64,000 nucleotides of DNA, from NCBI GenBank assembly GCA_036378315.1, contig DASUWU010000153.1, positions 1-64,000 on the forward strand, written 5' to 3'. The translations under genes and the position numbers were made by a program. Of the stretch, positions 1 to 8,590 are shown one piece after another; within the stretch, counting starts at the first letter, position 1; each line of letters begins with the position of its first letter. Origin of the DNA: CALAED01 sp036378315 (GTDB lineage: Bacteria > Actinomycetota > Actinomycetes > Streptosporangiales > Streptosporangiaceae). The notes below the pieces were generated by a model. That model had not been told where the DNA came from. It did no database searches and saw only the letters and a list, made by a program, of their open reading frames with translations.

Positions 1-1899
1 GTGGCCGGCGTCCAAACCCGCCACCGGCTCGACATCTGGTGGCTGCGGCGCCGCCGAAGCCATGGACTGCGGCTCGTCGTCCGCGAACACCGCGTCGAGG
101 AGAGCCGCAACCTCGGCCGCCTCGGCCAGCTTCGCGGCGAGCGCGGCTTCGTCGAGTCGTACGCGTGTGTCGACCCGCGACCGCTCGGCGGGCGACGCCG
201 GGATGGTGTAACCGGCGGCGGGATCGGCGGGGCGAACCACCACTGGAGCCGCCGCCGCGGTGTGCAGGCTCACATGGACTTCTTCGGGATCGAGGCCGAG
301 GAGTTTGCGGATACGCTTCAGCGTCGCGATTTCCGCTGGTTCGATGACACCGTCGGCGGTGGCCACGGTGGCCAGGAACGCGGCGATGTCCTCTCGCCGC
401 GTCTCGTCCAGGGCGGCGATGCGGCGGGTCAATCCGGTGAGCTTCGGCCTGTGTGAAAGCAGCCACTCTAGGTGAGCCCGTAGCCGCTCCTGCTCGGCAC
501 CGGAGAGGTACAAGGCACGTTCCAAATGGCCGACGAGCACGTCGCGTTCCTGATCGGCCAGTTGTCCGTCCGCCGCACTGACCGCGACTCCCAGATGCAA
601 CAACAGGGTGGCCGCGTGGTAGGCGGGTGACGGTGCCGAGCAGCGTTCGGTCTCGTTGAACAGCACCATCGGACCGGAGGTCATCGTTGGGCCGCCGAAG
701 CGGGGATCCGGTTCCACGCCGATCCCGGCAGTGGATAGCAACTGTGTGACGGCGACGATGTCCTTCTTCCGCGGCGCCGACGGGCTGGCCGGTAGCACCT
801 TGAACAGTTCCTCGGCCGCGACAGTGGTCGATACGGATTCGCCGAGTCGGCCGCGCGCCCAGCTGATGACCGTTCCGGCCTCGCCCGATTCCGCGTTCAG
901 CAGTTCGGCGGGCAGTAGGGCGGTGGCGGCGATGCTCCCTCGGCTGTCGGGCTCACGCCCCAGATAGCGGCCATAGGCGTCCAAGGCCTGCGCACATTCC
1001 TCACCCAGGCGGATGAGGGCGCGCTCTGCCGATGTGTGGCCAAAAACTTCCGGTCTGCCGTGGAGGACGAGACCATTCCAGTTACGGAAACCGGCGCTCG
1101 CGGGCCGATAGTCAAGTCTGATCGCCGGGCCCTCCGGACGGATGACCATGCCGGGCCCGCAATGCTCTGCATACTGCGCCAGGAACAGCTGGGCGAATTC
1201 CGGCTCACATCGCGTGATCGCTGCGCGCGGCTGGAAATCGGCCGATGACTTCAGCCAACTCAGCGCCCAGTCACCAGGTACGGGGCGGCGGGCAGTCGCG
1301 AAGCCGCTCAGTCCCAGCTGGAGTCGTGGCGTAAGCGAATCGCGACCCGTCAACGGGGCTGGTCCGGCGCAGACGTCGCTGTCCAAAAGACCGATGGTGT
1401 CGAGGACATCGCGGAAACTTCCCGCATAACCGGCGAACGATCTGTTGTCGCCATAGAGCCGCAGCAGCTGATCGACCTCAGCCCGGATGGCCGGCAACTC
1501 GAACCGCAGTGCCTGGGGCAGGTGAGGTAGCTCGAAGAGAACACGCCGCTCAAGGCCGTAGAAGAAGAGAAACACGTAGCCTATGTAGACGTTGGGATGA
1601 CGCCGTTCCGTCGCCAACCAGTGCAGATACGCGGCCCTGCTAGCCGGCGTGATGGTGGCGTACGAGGGCCAGTAGCCCATCTTTTCGCCGCGCCAATCAG
1701 GGGACCGCCAATCGACGCGCAGTCGCGGATCGATCAGCGAGGGTTCGGCGACTGTTCCAGATGCCGACATCAGACCGCTGCCGATGTAGAGCATGTTTCC
1801 CTGAAACGTTAATCCCGCCACCGTGACCGGGTGCCGTATCAATGTCCAGCCGATCTGCCTCGTAGGAGGCGCTGAACCCGCACGCGGTTTCCATCTCAC
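1..1899 (-). CDS. TerB N-terminal domain / TerB-domain protein (3' end outside window)
   Basis: The minus-strand frame is open from the left edge to 1905, giving 633 visible codons and no stop, so the C-terminus is missing. Near the N-terminus are a YIGSGL stretch, WRSPDWRGEKMGYWPSYATI, and YIGYVFLFFYGLERRVL; these are typical of the TerB_N domain (about residues 35-200). Around residues 430-535 are two helical units with acidic-turn motifs, AADGQLADQE and TADGVIEPAE, matching the TerB (tellurite-resistance) fold, thought to bind metal. A TerB_C domain probably follows off-window. I chose GTG at 1899 because GGGGGT lies 9 nt upstream; GTG 1821 and ATG 1794 are alternatives. The gene is divergent from the HerA-SbcDC-NurA-like operon. 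TerB_N/TerB_C proteins are known beside ATPases and helicases in phage-defence and stress loci (for example Shango). The exact role here is inference. Confidence 0.85.
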   Translation of the reverse strand, partial: MRWKPRAGSAPPTRQIGWTLIRHPVTVAGLTFQGNMLYIGSGLMSASGTVAEPSLIDPRLRVDWRSPDWRGEKMGYWPSYATITPASRAAYLHWLATERRHPNVYIGYVFLFFYGLERRVLFELPHLPQALRFELPAIRAEVDQLLRLYGDNRSFAGYAGSFRDVLDTIGLLDSDVCAGPAPLTGRDSLTPRLQLGLSGFATARRPVPGDWALSWLKSSADFQPRAAITRCEPEFAQLFLAQYAEHCGPGMVIRPEGPAIRLDYRPASAGFRNWNGLVLHGRPEVFGHTSAERALIRLGEECAQALDAYGRYLGREPDSRGSIAATALLPAELLNAESGEAGTVISWARGRLGESVSTTVAAEELFKVLPASPSAPRKKDIVAVTQLLSTAGIGVEPDPRFGGPTMTSGPMVLFNETERCSAPSPAYHAATLLLHLGVAVSAADGQLADQERDVLVGHLERALYLSGAEQERLRAHLEWLLSHRPKLTGLTRRIAALDETRREDIAAFLATVATADGVIEPAEIATLKRIRKLLGLDPEEVHVSLHTAAAAPVVVRPADPAAGYTIPASPAERSRVDTRVRLDEAALAAKLAEAAEVAALLDAVFADDEPQSMASAAPQPPDVEPVAGLDAGH

Positions 1900-2105
1900 C
1901 CGCTTTTACCCCCAAGCGCCGGTCGCCGCTGATGATCGAGGTCTCGTCCTGGACGAAACCAGTAGTGGGACGCTTACGGGCAGGCGTTGGTTGGCGTCCG
2001 GTTCTGGCCGGGCCGATTTGTCATGAAGGGCCACGACCTACTGGTGCTCGTGGTTACGCTGAGTCCGTTTACCGTGGCTCCACGTCCTGAAGATGGGAGC
2101 TCTAC
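1900..2105. promoter_or_regulatory. Divergent intergenic promoter region with two inverted repeats
   Basis: This 206-nt gap separates the TerB-domain gene from the HerA-like gene, so both promoters should lie here. Two short inverted repeats sit close to the rightward start: CCACGA (2031-2036) with TCGTGG (2048-2053), and CGTGG (2073-2077) with CCACG (2080-2084). Both use the same CCACG half-site, as expected of a shared operator, but they could also form an mRNA hairpin. The rightward gene has GGGAG 7 nt before its ATG. I see no clear -35/-10 pair. Confidence 0.4.
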
Positions 2106-3893
2106 ATGGTCGATGACCGTGCCGCCTCAGACGCCATGAACGTATCGAGTGCCAATGCGGTGCCGATCGGGCGGGTGCTGGGCACACAGTCGGCCACACC
2201 GTTGTCATTTTGGGTCGGGCTGGAACCGGGCCGGGTCGTGCAACTCGACGACGTTGTCGCGACCTGGCGCCAAATCCCTGACCGCGAACAGGTCCTGGTC
2301 GCTGGCGTCGTCACTGACGTTCAGGCACGACATGAGGGTGCGTCCTTCGACTCGGACGTTTTTCTCATTGCCGAGGGGATTCTTCCCGCAGCGGTCGTGG
2401 AGTCCGCGACTGTCACAGTGACTCGGGTTGAGCCGGAGATCTACGTGCCTCCGCTGCCCGGCACCTTGGTCTATCTCGCTGAGGCGGGTGATCGGGATCG
2501 GGCGCTGTATTTCGATGTGATGGAACGACGCGTCCCGGTCGGTTTGGGTCGCGACGGCCAGCCGATCTTTGTAAACTTGGAGTTCCTGGACGGCACACGT
2601 GGCGCGCACGTGTCGATCTCCGGTGTGTCCGGCGTGGCGACGAAGACCTCGTTCGCCACGTTCCTTCTCTACGCGATCTTCAACTCGGGTGCGTTGGGCG
2701 CCGAGGCCGCGAACACCAAGGCGCTGATCTTCTCGGTCAAGGGTGAGGATCTGCTGTTCCTCGACCACGCCAACAACCGCCTCGACGACGCCGCGCGGTC
2801 GGCGTATCAGCGACTGGGGCTGCCCGCCGGCCCATTCGGAAGTGTCCGCGTCTTCGCTCCGCCGCGTCCCGGTGACCCAAATGGCGTTCCGCACGTCTCG
2901 GCGAGAACCCGAAACGTGGGGTCCTTCTACTGGAGCCTCGCGGAGTTCTGCAACGAGGAACTGCTGCGGTACGTCTTCGCCGATACGGAGGATGAGCGGG
3001 CCCAATACACCCTGCTCGTCGGTCAGGTGGCCGCGCGACTTCGCCGAGACGCGGAGCTGGCGGATGACAGCGGCGCGGTGCGGATACGACGACCCGGCGG
3101 GGACGCGAGCGACGTCTGCCGGACTTATGAACGTCTTGTCGACGTTATCGAGGATCTGATCAGCGACGACGCCACGCGCGCCGCATGGGCAGGCGGCCAG
3201 ACGACTCTAGGCAGCATCAACGCATTCCTCCGCCGCTTGAGGTCGTCGATCCGGTCCTTGTCGCCCATTATCCGTGGGGACCTTCCAGCGGGACTCATCG
3301 GGTCCATCAAGACGTCCGACGCCCAGGTCACCATCGTCGACCTGCATAACTTGCCCGAACGCGCCCAGCGGTTCGTCGTCGGTGCGGTCCTGGGAGAAGA
3401 GTTCGGCCGCAAGGAGAGCACAGGGACGGCTCGTCCTTTGCTGTTCGTCGTCCTCGACGAGCTGAACAAATACGCTCCGAGGGAAGGCAACTCGGCTATC
3501 AAAGAGATCCTGCTCGACCTAGCGGAACGGGGCCGCTCGCTGGGCGTCATCCTGATCGGCGCGCAACAGACCGCATCGGAGGTGGAGCGCCGCATCGTCG
3601 CCAACTGTGCCGTACGCGTGGCCGGGCGTCTCGACGCCGCCGAGGCCACGCGGCCGGAGTACGGATGGCTACCCGGAGCGGCGCGCGTTCGCGCCACCAT
3701 CGCCAGGCCCGGCACCATGTTTATCGCCCAACCGGAACTCCCCGTGCCCCTCGCAGTTGAATTCCCCTTCCCCGCATGGGCGACCCGTCCCTCGGAAGCC
3801 GCCCCTGGCGCCGTCACCTACGAGACCAGCGCGAACAGCGATCCCTTCGCCGGGCTCAGCGCCGAGGAAGACGACGAGATACCACCATTCTGA
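2106..3893 (+). CDS. HerA-like (FtsK-HerA superfamily) DNA-pumping ATPase
   Basis: A 595-residue predicted cytosolic ATPase. After an N-terminal beta-rich part resembling the HAS-barrel region, a P-loop-like segment GVSGVATKTS lies at 173-182 (lysine 180). Walker B reads LLFVVLDELNKYAP with the acidic pair at 451-452, followed by a sensor-like ILIGAQQTASEV and a C-terminal segment in which ARVRATIARPGTMFIAQP is recognisable as HerA-type. The P-loop differs from GxxxxGK[ST] by having threonine in the second glycine position. HerA ATPases form hexameric rings that translocate DNA for NurA nucleases. It is the first gene of a four-gene plus-strand set; SbcD starts 23 nt downstream. The start ATG has GGGAG upstream. 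The family assignment is good; that the ring works with the neighbouring nucleases is inference from gene order. Confidence 0.85.
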   Translation: MVDDRAASDAMNVSSANAVPIGRVLGTQSATPLSFWVGLEPGRVVQLDDVVATWRQIPDREQVLVAGVVTDVQARHEGASFDSDVFLIAEGILPAAVVESATVTVTRVEPEIYVPPLPGTLVYLAEAGDRDRALYFDVMERRVPVGLGRDGQPIFVNLEFLDGTRGAHVSISGVSGVATKTSFATFLLYAIFNSGALGAEAANTKALIFSVKGEDLLFLDHANNRLDDAARSAYQRLGLPAGPFGSVRVFAPPRPGDPNGVPHVSARTRNVGSFYWSLAEFCNEELLRYVFADTEDERAQYTLLVGQVAARLRRDAELADDSGAVRIRRPGGDASDVCRTYERLVDVIEDLISDDATRAAWAGGQTTLGSINAFLRRLRSSIRSLSPIIRGDLPAGLIGSIKTSDAQVTIVDLHNLPERAQRFVVGAVLGEEFGRKESTGTARPLLFVVLDELNKYAPREGNSAIKEILLDLAERGRSLGVILIGAQQTASEVERRIVANCAVRVAGRLDAAEATRPEYGWLPGAARVRATIARPGTMFIAQPELPVPLAVEFPFPAWATRPSEAAPGAVTYETSANSDPFAGLSAEEDDEIPPF

Positions 3894-3916
3894 CTGTCAC
3901 CGAAGTGAGAACGATC

Positions 3917-5089
3917 ATGAAGTTCCTGCACACCGCTGACTGGCACGTCGGCAAGGTGCTCAAAGGCCGTTCCCGCGCCGACGAGCACACCACGGTCCTG
4001 AAGGAGCTGGTGGATCTCGCTCGGCAGGAAGACGTCGACGCCGTGGTCTTGGCCGGCGACGTGTTCGACACAGCGATGCCGACTCCGCCAGCGCAGGATC
4101 TGGTGATGAGGACCTTGCTGGCGCTGCGCGAAGACGGTCGGAAAGTCGTCGTACTGGCGGGCAACCATGACGACCCACGCCTACTCGATGTGTATCGGCC
4201 TGTGCTTGGCGCGCTCGGCGTCCATGTTGTCGGCAGATTCCGACGTCCGGACGATGGCGGTGTGCTGTCGTGGACCGCCCGTACCGGGGAGCCGGTTCAG
4301 CTCGCGCTGCTGCCTTTCCTATCGCACCGTTTCGTCGTTCGTGCCGTCGAGGCACTTACCAAGACGCCTGCCGAGCACAACCGCACTTACGCCGATCGGT
4401 TCGCAGAGCTCGCCCGCGCGCTCACAGCCGGATTTGCCACCGACACAATCAACCTGGTCGCCGCACATGGAACGCTGCCAGGCGGCAAGCTCGGCGGCGG
4501 AGAACGGCAAGCGCAGACGATCTTTTCGTACTACTTCGAGGCGACGGCCTTCCCGCCGACCACCCAGTACGCGGCCCTCGGACACCTGCATCGTCGACAA
4601 CAAATGCCGGGGGCATGTCCGATCTGGTACAGCGGCTCGCCCATCGCGGTCGACTTCGGCGAGGAGCACAACACGCAAGGTGTCCTGCTCGTGGCCGTGG
4701 AACCGGGCCTGCCCGCACAGGTCCGCGAGATCACGTTCACCGGCGCCCGTGCCCTCCGTACGGTGCACGGCACTCTGGAGGAGCTGGAAGCGATGTCTGC
4801 GGACGTCGGCGACGCATGGCTACGCGTGGTCCTCGAGGAAAAGCCTCGGGCGGGCCTGGCCGATCTGGTAAGAGAGATCCTCCCGAATGCTTTGGACGTC
4901 GACGTCGATGAGCGATTCCGTCCGACAGCGGTGCGCAGGCGCGACGGCTCAGACGATAGATCCTCCCGCAGCCCCCGGGAGTTCTTCCGCGACTACATGA
5001 CCGCGGTCGGTCGTGATGACCCCCAGGTCTTCGCGTTTTTCGACCGTTTGTACGACGAGGTGACGGAAACCGGGGGATCGGTGGACTGA
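3917..5089 (+). CDS. sbcD: SbcD/Mre11-like metallophosphoesterase nuclease subunit
   Basis: A 390-residue calcineurin-like phosphoesterase. The metal-binding motifs are in order: DWH at residues 8-10, GD at 47-48 in AGDVFD, GNHD at 82-85, then AHG and GHLH further on. That is the full set for a two-metal Mre11/SbcD active site. The C-terminal third would carry the capping domain and SbcC-binding region. With SbcC it should form a dsDNA-end and hairpin nuclease. The frame stays open upstream to 3776, but the ATG at 3917 begins the canonical MKFLHTADWH of the family, so the upstream part is rejected. The stop overlaps the next start (TGATG), so SbcD and SbcC are translationally coupled. The chromosome may carry another sbcCD pair elsewhere; this one lies in the accessory island. 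Confidence 0.93.
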   Translation: MKFLHTADWHVGKVLKGRSRADEHTTVLKELVDLARQEDVDAVVLAGDVFDTAMPTPPAQDLVMRTLLALREDGRKVVVLAGNHDDPRLLDVYRPVLGALGVHVVGRFRRPDDGGVLSWTARTGEPVQLALLPFLSHRFVVRAVEALTKTPAEHNRTYADRFAELARALTAGFATDTINLVAAHGTLPGGKLGGGERQAQTIFSYYFEATAFPPTTQYAALGHLHRRQQMPGACPIWYSGSPIAVDFGEEHNTQGVLLVAVEPGLPAQVREITFTGARALRTVHGTLEELEAMSADVGDAWLRVVLEEKPRAGLADLVREILPNALDVDVDERFRPTAVRRRDGSDDRSSRSPREFFRDYMTAVGRDDPQVFAFFDRLYDEVTETGGSVD

Positions 5090-7530
5090 TGCTTCCGCTA
5101 CGCCTATTCATGGAGAATTTCGGCAGCTTCCGGACACCGGCCAACGTCGACTTCCACGACGTGGACTACTTCGTTCTCGTCGGACCGACCGGCGCGGGGA
5201 AGAGCACCGTCATCGACGCTATCTGCTTCGCCATCTACGGCACCGTGCCGCGCTGGGGCAAAGAGAACGTCATCGCCCTGGCGCTGGCCCCATCGGCCAC
5301 GACCGGCAAGGTCGCGCTTGTTTTCGAATCGGCGGGTCGCCGCTATGGCATCGTCCGCGTGCTCGGACGGAGCACCAAAGGCGCCGTGAGTACAAAGGAA
5401 GCGCGGCTGGACGAACTCGATCCCGCGATCGATCCGGCCGCAGACGTCGACGAGCTGCTCGGCGCCGTCGTACGACCACTGGCTGAGGGCGAGGACGTCA
5501 CGGAGGAGGCGCAGCGCCTCACCGGCCTGGAATACCGCTTCTTCACCCAATGCGTCATCCTCCCCCAAGGTCGCTTCGCCGAATTCCTGCACTCGGCGCC
5601 GAGTAAACGGCAGGATCTGCTGGTCCAGCTCCTTGACGCCGAGGTCTACGACCAGATCCGGCAACGGGCGCAGATTGAGGAGAGTAAAGCCGCGAACGCG
5701 GCGCAGAGCGCGCAGGACCAACTCGATGCGCTCACCGATGCCGACGAGGCGGCCGAAGCCGCCGCGAGAAAACACCGAGACGAACTTCGGGTTCTCAACA
5801 CCCAAGTTCGTGCCGGCATCGACCGCCTCCGAGCACACGACGACACGGCCGCCAAGCTAAAGGCAGAGACCGAGGTTTTGCAGGAAACCATCAGCGCCCT
5901 TGGTTCCGTTGTTATGCCCAAGCATGTCTCCACCCTGGCCGACGACTTGCGGAGCGTCCTCGTGGAGACCGAGCGCCTCGCCGAAGAGGTCGCTCGCTGC
6001 GAGGAGGCACTCACCGAGGCAGAGGACGAACGGGCCGCTCTCGGCGACAAGGCCGAACTGACAGTCGCGCATCAAGCGCACCACGACCATGAACGTCTCA
6101 ACAACGAGCTCGACGGCATCCGCTCAGAGTTGGCAGCTGCACGCACGGCTGCCGCGCAGGCCAAGGACGAGGTCGAGCATGCCACGGCCGCCTTGGATGC
6201 CGCCGAGACTCATCTGCAGCACGGCCGGGAAAGCCATGCCGCCATCACCATCGCGCAGCACCTGGGGGTCGGCGAACCCTGCCCGGTGTGCCTGCGAATC
6301 GTGACCGACCTTCCTCGGCATCCCGTCGCCGCCGACCTCCACGCCGCGCAACAGAACGTCCAGGAACGCCGCAAGAGCCTGGAGACCATCCGCGAACGAC
6401 ACCACGGGGCCGAATTGCACGTCGCGAGCCTCGAACAGAAAGTCATCGAGCGCCAGAACCAGCTCGCTGGCCATGCCCAACGTATACAGGCCCATCCCGA
6501 TATCGCTGCGCTGAAGCGGAGACTGACCGCGATCGAATCTGCCGACCACAAAGCCTTGCAGGCGCGCCAGACTACTCGCACGACTCGCCTCGCTCATAAG
6601 CAGGCCGCACAACGTCGAGATAGCTTGCGCGCTGAAGTTGATAAAGCGCTGGGCGATCTGGACGCCGCCCGCGACAGGGTCGTCGCGTATGGCGCGCCGC
6701 CTTTGGAGAGGTCAGATCTACGCGGCGCGTGGACGGCCCTGATCTCGTGGTGCGCCGAGGAGAAGCATCGACGCACCATGATGCTCGACGAACTCCGTGC
6801 TCGCATGACCGATGCGTTTCACTCGGGTGAGGAGGAACGAAACGCGTTGCGTGAGCTGCTGGACACTCGCGGCATCGCGACACCTGCCCTCCTTGAGGCA
6901 GACGCGATTAGCGAGGCCGTCGCGGTGGCGAACACCCGGGCTGAAGGCCGGCTGGACCGCGTCCGCGAAAATCGCGCTCGCGTCGCCACCCTGGAAGACG
7001 AAGTCCGCGCCCACAAACAGGTCCTCCGGATCGCCCACGAGGTCGCCTTGCGCTTGAAGGCCAATAACTTTGAGAAATGGCTGTGCAGCGAAGCCCTGGA
7101 ATGGCTTGTCGCTGTCGCCTCGGACACCCTGAAAGATCTGTCTGACGGCCAGTTCGAGCTGACTCTGAGCGATAAAAGTGAAATCGAGGTCGTCGACTAC
7201 GCCGAAGCTGGGATGCGCCGCAGCGTTCGTACGCTATCCGGCGGGGAAACTTTCCAAGCCTCCCTCGCCTTGGCCCTCGCGCTGTCCGACCAGATCGCAG
7301 GGCTTGGCGCCACCGCGGCCCGCTCCCTGGATTCGATCTTCCTCGACGAGGGATTCGGCACTCTAGACCCGGCGACACTCGACATCGTCGCCACAACGCT
7401 CGAACGGCTATCCGCCGGTGACCGTATGGTCGGCATCGTCACCCACGTAGCAGCACTCGCCGACCGCGTCCCCGTCCGCTTCGAGATCACCCGCGATGCC
7501 GCCGGTTCCCACCTGGAGAAGAAGACGTGA
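5089..7530 (+). CDS. sbcC: SbcC/Rad50-like SMC-family ATPase
   Basis: An 813-residue Rad50-type ATPase. Walker A is GPTGAGKST with lysine 38. Long heptad-rich coiled coil flanks a zinc hook, EPCPVC, with cysteines at 398 and 401. The ABC signature is TLSGGETF (S717) and Walker B is SIFLDEGFG (D753, E754), followed by a LDPATLD D-loop. The protein is somewhat shorter than many bacterial SbcC proteins, mainly in the coiled coil. It pairs with the preceding SbcD to form an Mre11-Rad50-type complex that uses ATP to process or tether DNA ends. It overlaps SbcD by one base and the downstream gene by four (GTGA), consistent with a fixed complex stoichiometry. Confidence 0.93.
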   Translation: MLPLRLFMENFGSFRTPANVDFHDVDYFVLVGPTGAGKSTVIDAICFAIYGTVPRWGKENVIALALAPSATTGKVALVFESAGRRYGIVRVLGRSTKGAVSTKEARLDELDPAIDPAADVDELLGAVVRPLAEGEDVTEEAQRLTGLEYRFFTQCVILPQGRFAEFLHSAPSKRQDLLVQLLDAEVYDQIRQRAQIEESKAANAAQSAQDQLDALTDADEAAEAAARKHRDELRVLNTQVRAGIDRLRAHDDTAAKLKAETEVLQETISALGSVVMPKHVSTLADDLRSVLVETERLAEEVARCEEALTEAEDERAALGDKAELTVAHQAHHDHERLNNELDGIRSELAAARTAAAQAKDEVEHATAALDAAETHLQHGRESHAAITIAQHLGVGEPCPVCLRIVTDLPRHPVAADLHAAQQNVQERRKSLETIRERHHGAELHVASLEQKVIERQNQLAGHAQRIQAHPDIAALKRRLTAIESADHKALQARQTTRTTRLAHKQAAQRRDSLRAEVDKALGDLDAARDRVVAYGAPPLERSDLRGAWTALISWCAEEKHRRTMMLDELRARMTDAFHSGEEERNALRELLDTRGIATPALLEADAISEAVAVANTRAEGRLDRVRENRARVATLEDEVRAHKQVLRIAHEVALRLKANNFEKWLCSEALEWLVAVASDTLKDLSDGQFELTLSDKSEIEVVDYAEAGMRRSVRTLSGGETFQASLALALALSDQIAGLGATAARSLDSIFLDEGFGTLDPATLDIVATTLERLSAGDRMVGIVTHVAALADRVPVRFEITRDAAGSHLEKKT

Positions 7531-8525
7531 CCACCGCCGCGCCTCCGGCCGAACAGATCGGGATAACGATCGACCCCTGGGATCCCGACTATGGGACCTC
7601 GCTCAGCGCCGAGGCCATTAGTGAACTGGACGCGACGACTGCCGAACTCGACCTCGACATCGAGGTTCCGGCCGCCTCCTGGGCGCCCATCACCCCGGCC
7701 GCCTCAAGAACCCGACCAAGGACATTGCTCATCGCCGACGGAGTACGTCGCATCGATGCCCGCGTCTGGGTCAATAAGCCCAGCGAACTGCCCATACCGG
7801 GATTCGCCGCATCCTACGCGGCAGGATTGGTGCGCTGTGAGCCAGGAACGGGATCCCTGGCCATGCTCACCGGCGTGGGGATCCGTCGCTCTCTGTTCAC
7901 CCCGTCCCACTGGGTCATGCACCTCCGTACCACGGCAGGCGACTACACAGTAGAGACCACGCCCGACGCGACCGTCGAGAAACTGGCGCAGGCGCTTCAG
8001 CAGAGGCTCACCGAGCTTGAGGTACAACTTGCGACCGAATACCGCGCTACCGCGGACGACGAAGACCTGCTCATCGTCGATGGACCGCTACGCGGCCGAA
8101 GCCATCTACCCCGGACGGTCGGATATATAAAAACCCATCACGCGCCATACCTTTCCGGGTCGCCGGCAACTGTCGTTGGCGCGCTCGCCGAGGGACAGCG
8201 GACCCCGGTCTTCCTTGTAGGCACACGCTGGCGTCGCCATTCCTGGTATTTGCGGTTGCCCACCCGGTCGACAGCGCCATGGGCGGGAATCGCCCGCTGC
8301 GAGGCTGCCACCAACTTGTCCGCGAAGGAGCTCACGGAACTCGCCGACATAACGACCCTGCTCCTGCCGGGCCTCGCCGGGGTCGACTATAAAGACCCGC
8401 GCGCCCCGCAAAATCTGATCCCCATCGGAGGGCTCGAAAAACTGTTGCGCCACCGACTGGGCCATCGTGAGCTGCTCTATCGGGCTCTTCGCGTGGCCGC
8501 GACGAGATTGACCGAGCACTCGTAG
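7527..8525 (+). CDS. Putative NurA-like nuclease, fourth gene of the HerA-SbcDC operon
   Basis: A 332-residue protein with no textbook name that I can give with certainty. It has the spaced motifs expected of a NurA-domain nuclease (RNase H-like fold). LLIADG puts an Asp at 71 followed by Gly. Glutamates follow in the helix around 165-175. LLIVDGPL puts a second Asp-Gly at 185-186, then VGYIKTH with lysine 202. A basic C-terminal tail contains DPRAPQNL and histidines. In NurA the Asp-Gly pairs, the Glu before the second Asp and a C-terminal His form the metal centre. Thermophilic archaea encode nurA beside herA, mre11 and rad50, which is the set here. The GTG start overlaps the sbcC stop by 4 nt. 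A structure prediction would decide; without it the call is motif-plus-context inference. Confidence 0.62.
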   Translation: MTTAAPPAEQIGITIDPWDPDYGTSLSAEAISELDATTAELDLDIEVPAASWAPITPAASRTRPRTLLIADGVRRIDARVWVNKPSELPIPGFAASYAAGLVRCEPGTGSLAMLTGVGIRRSLFTPSHWVMHLRTTAGDYTVETTPDATVEKLAQALQQRLTELEVQLATEYRATADDEDLLIVDGPLRGRSHLPRTVGYIKTHHAPYLSGSPATVVGALAEGQRTPVFLVGTRWRRHSWYLRLPTRSTAPWAGIARCEAATNLSAKELTELADITTLLLPGLAGVDYKDPRAPQNLIPIGGLEKLLRHRLGHRELLYRALRVAATRLTEHS

Positions 8526-8567
8526 CGGACGTCCCCTTCGGAACGCTGGACACTGGGCCTGGGCGAG

Positions 8568-8581
8568 CCCGACTGGTCGGG
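8568..8581. terminator. Possible bidirectional terminator between the two converging operons
   Basis: CCCGAC and GTCGGG form a perfect 6-bp inverted repeat around TG, in the 65-nt gap where the NurA-like gene (plus) and jetD (minus) converge. The stem is short and has no U-tract, so the call is weak. Confidence 0.35.
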
Positions 8582-8590
8582 ACGACTGCA

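Noticed and set aside
1..456. Plus-strand 151-codon frame at the left edge
   Set aside because: It is antisense to the TerB_N/TerB gene, which has clear family motifs.
3776..3916. Longer SbcD start at 3776
   Set aside because: The added residues overlap the HerA-like gene and are not SbcD-like; ATG 3917 begins the canonical N-terminus.
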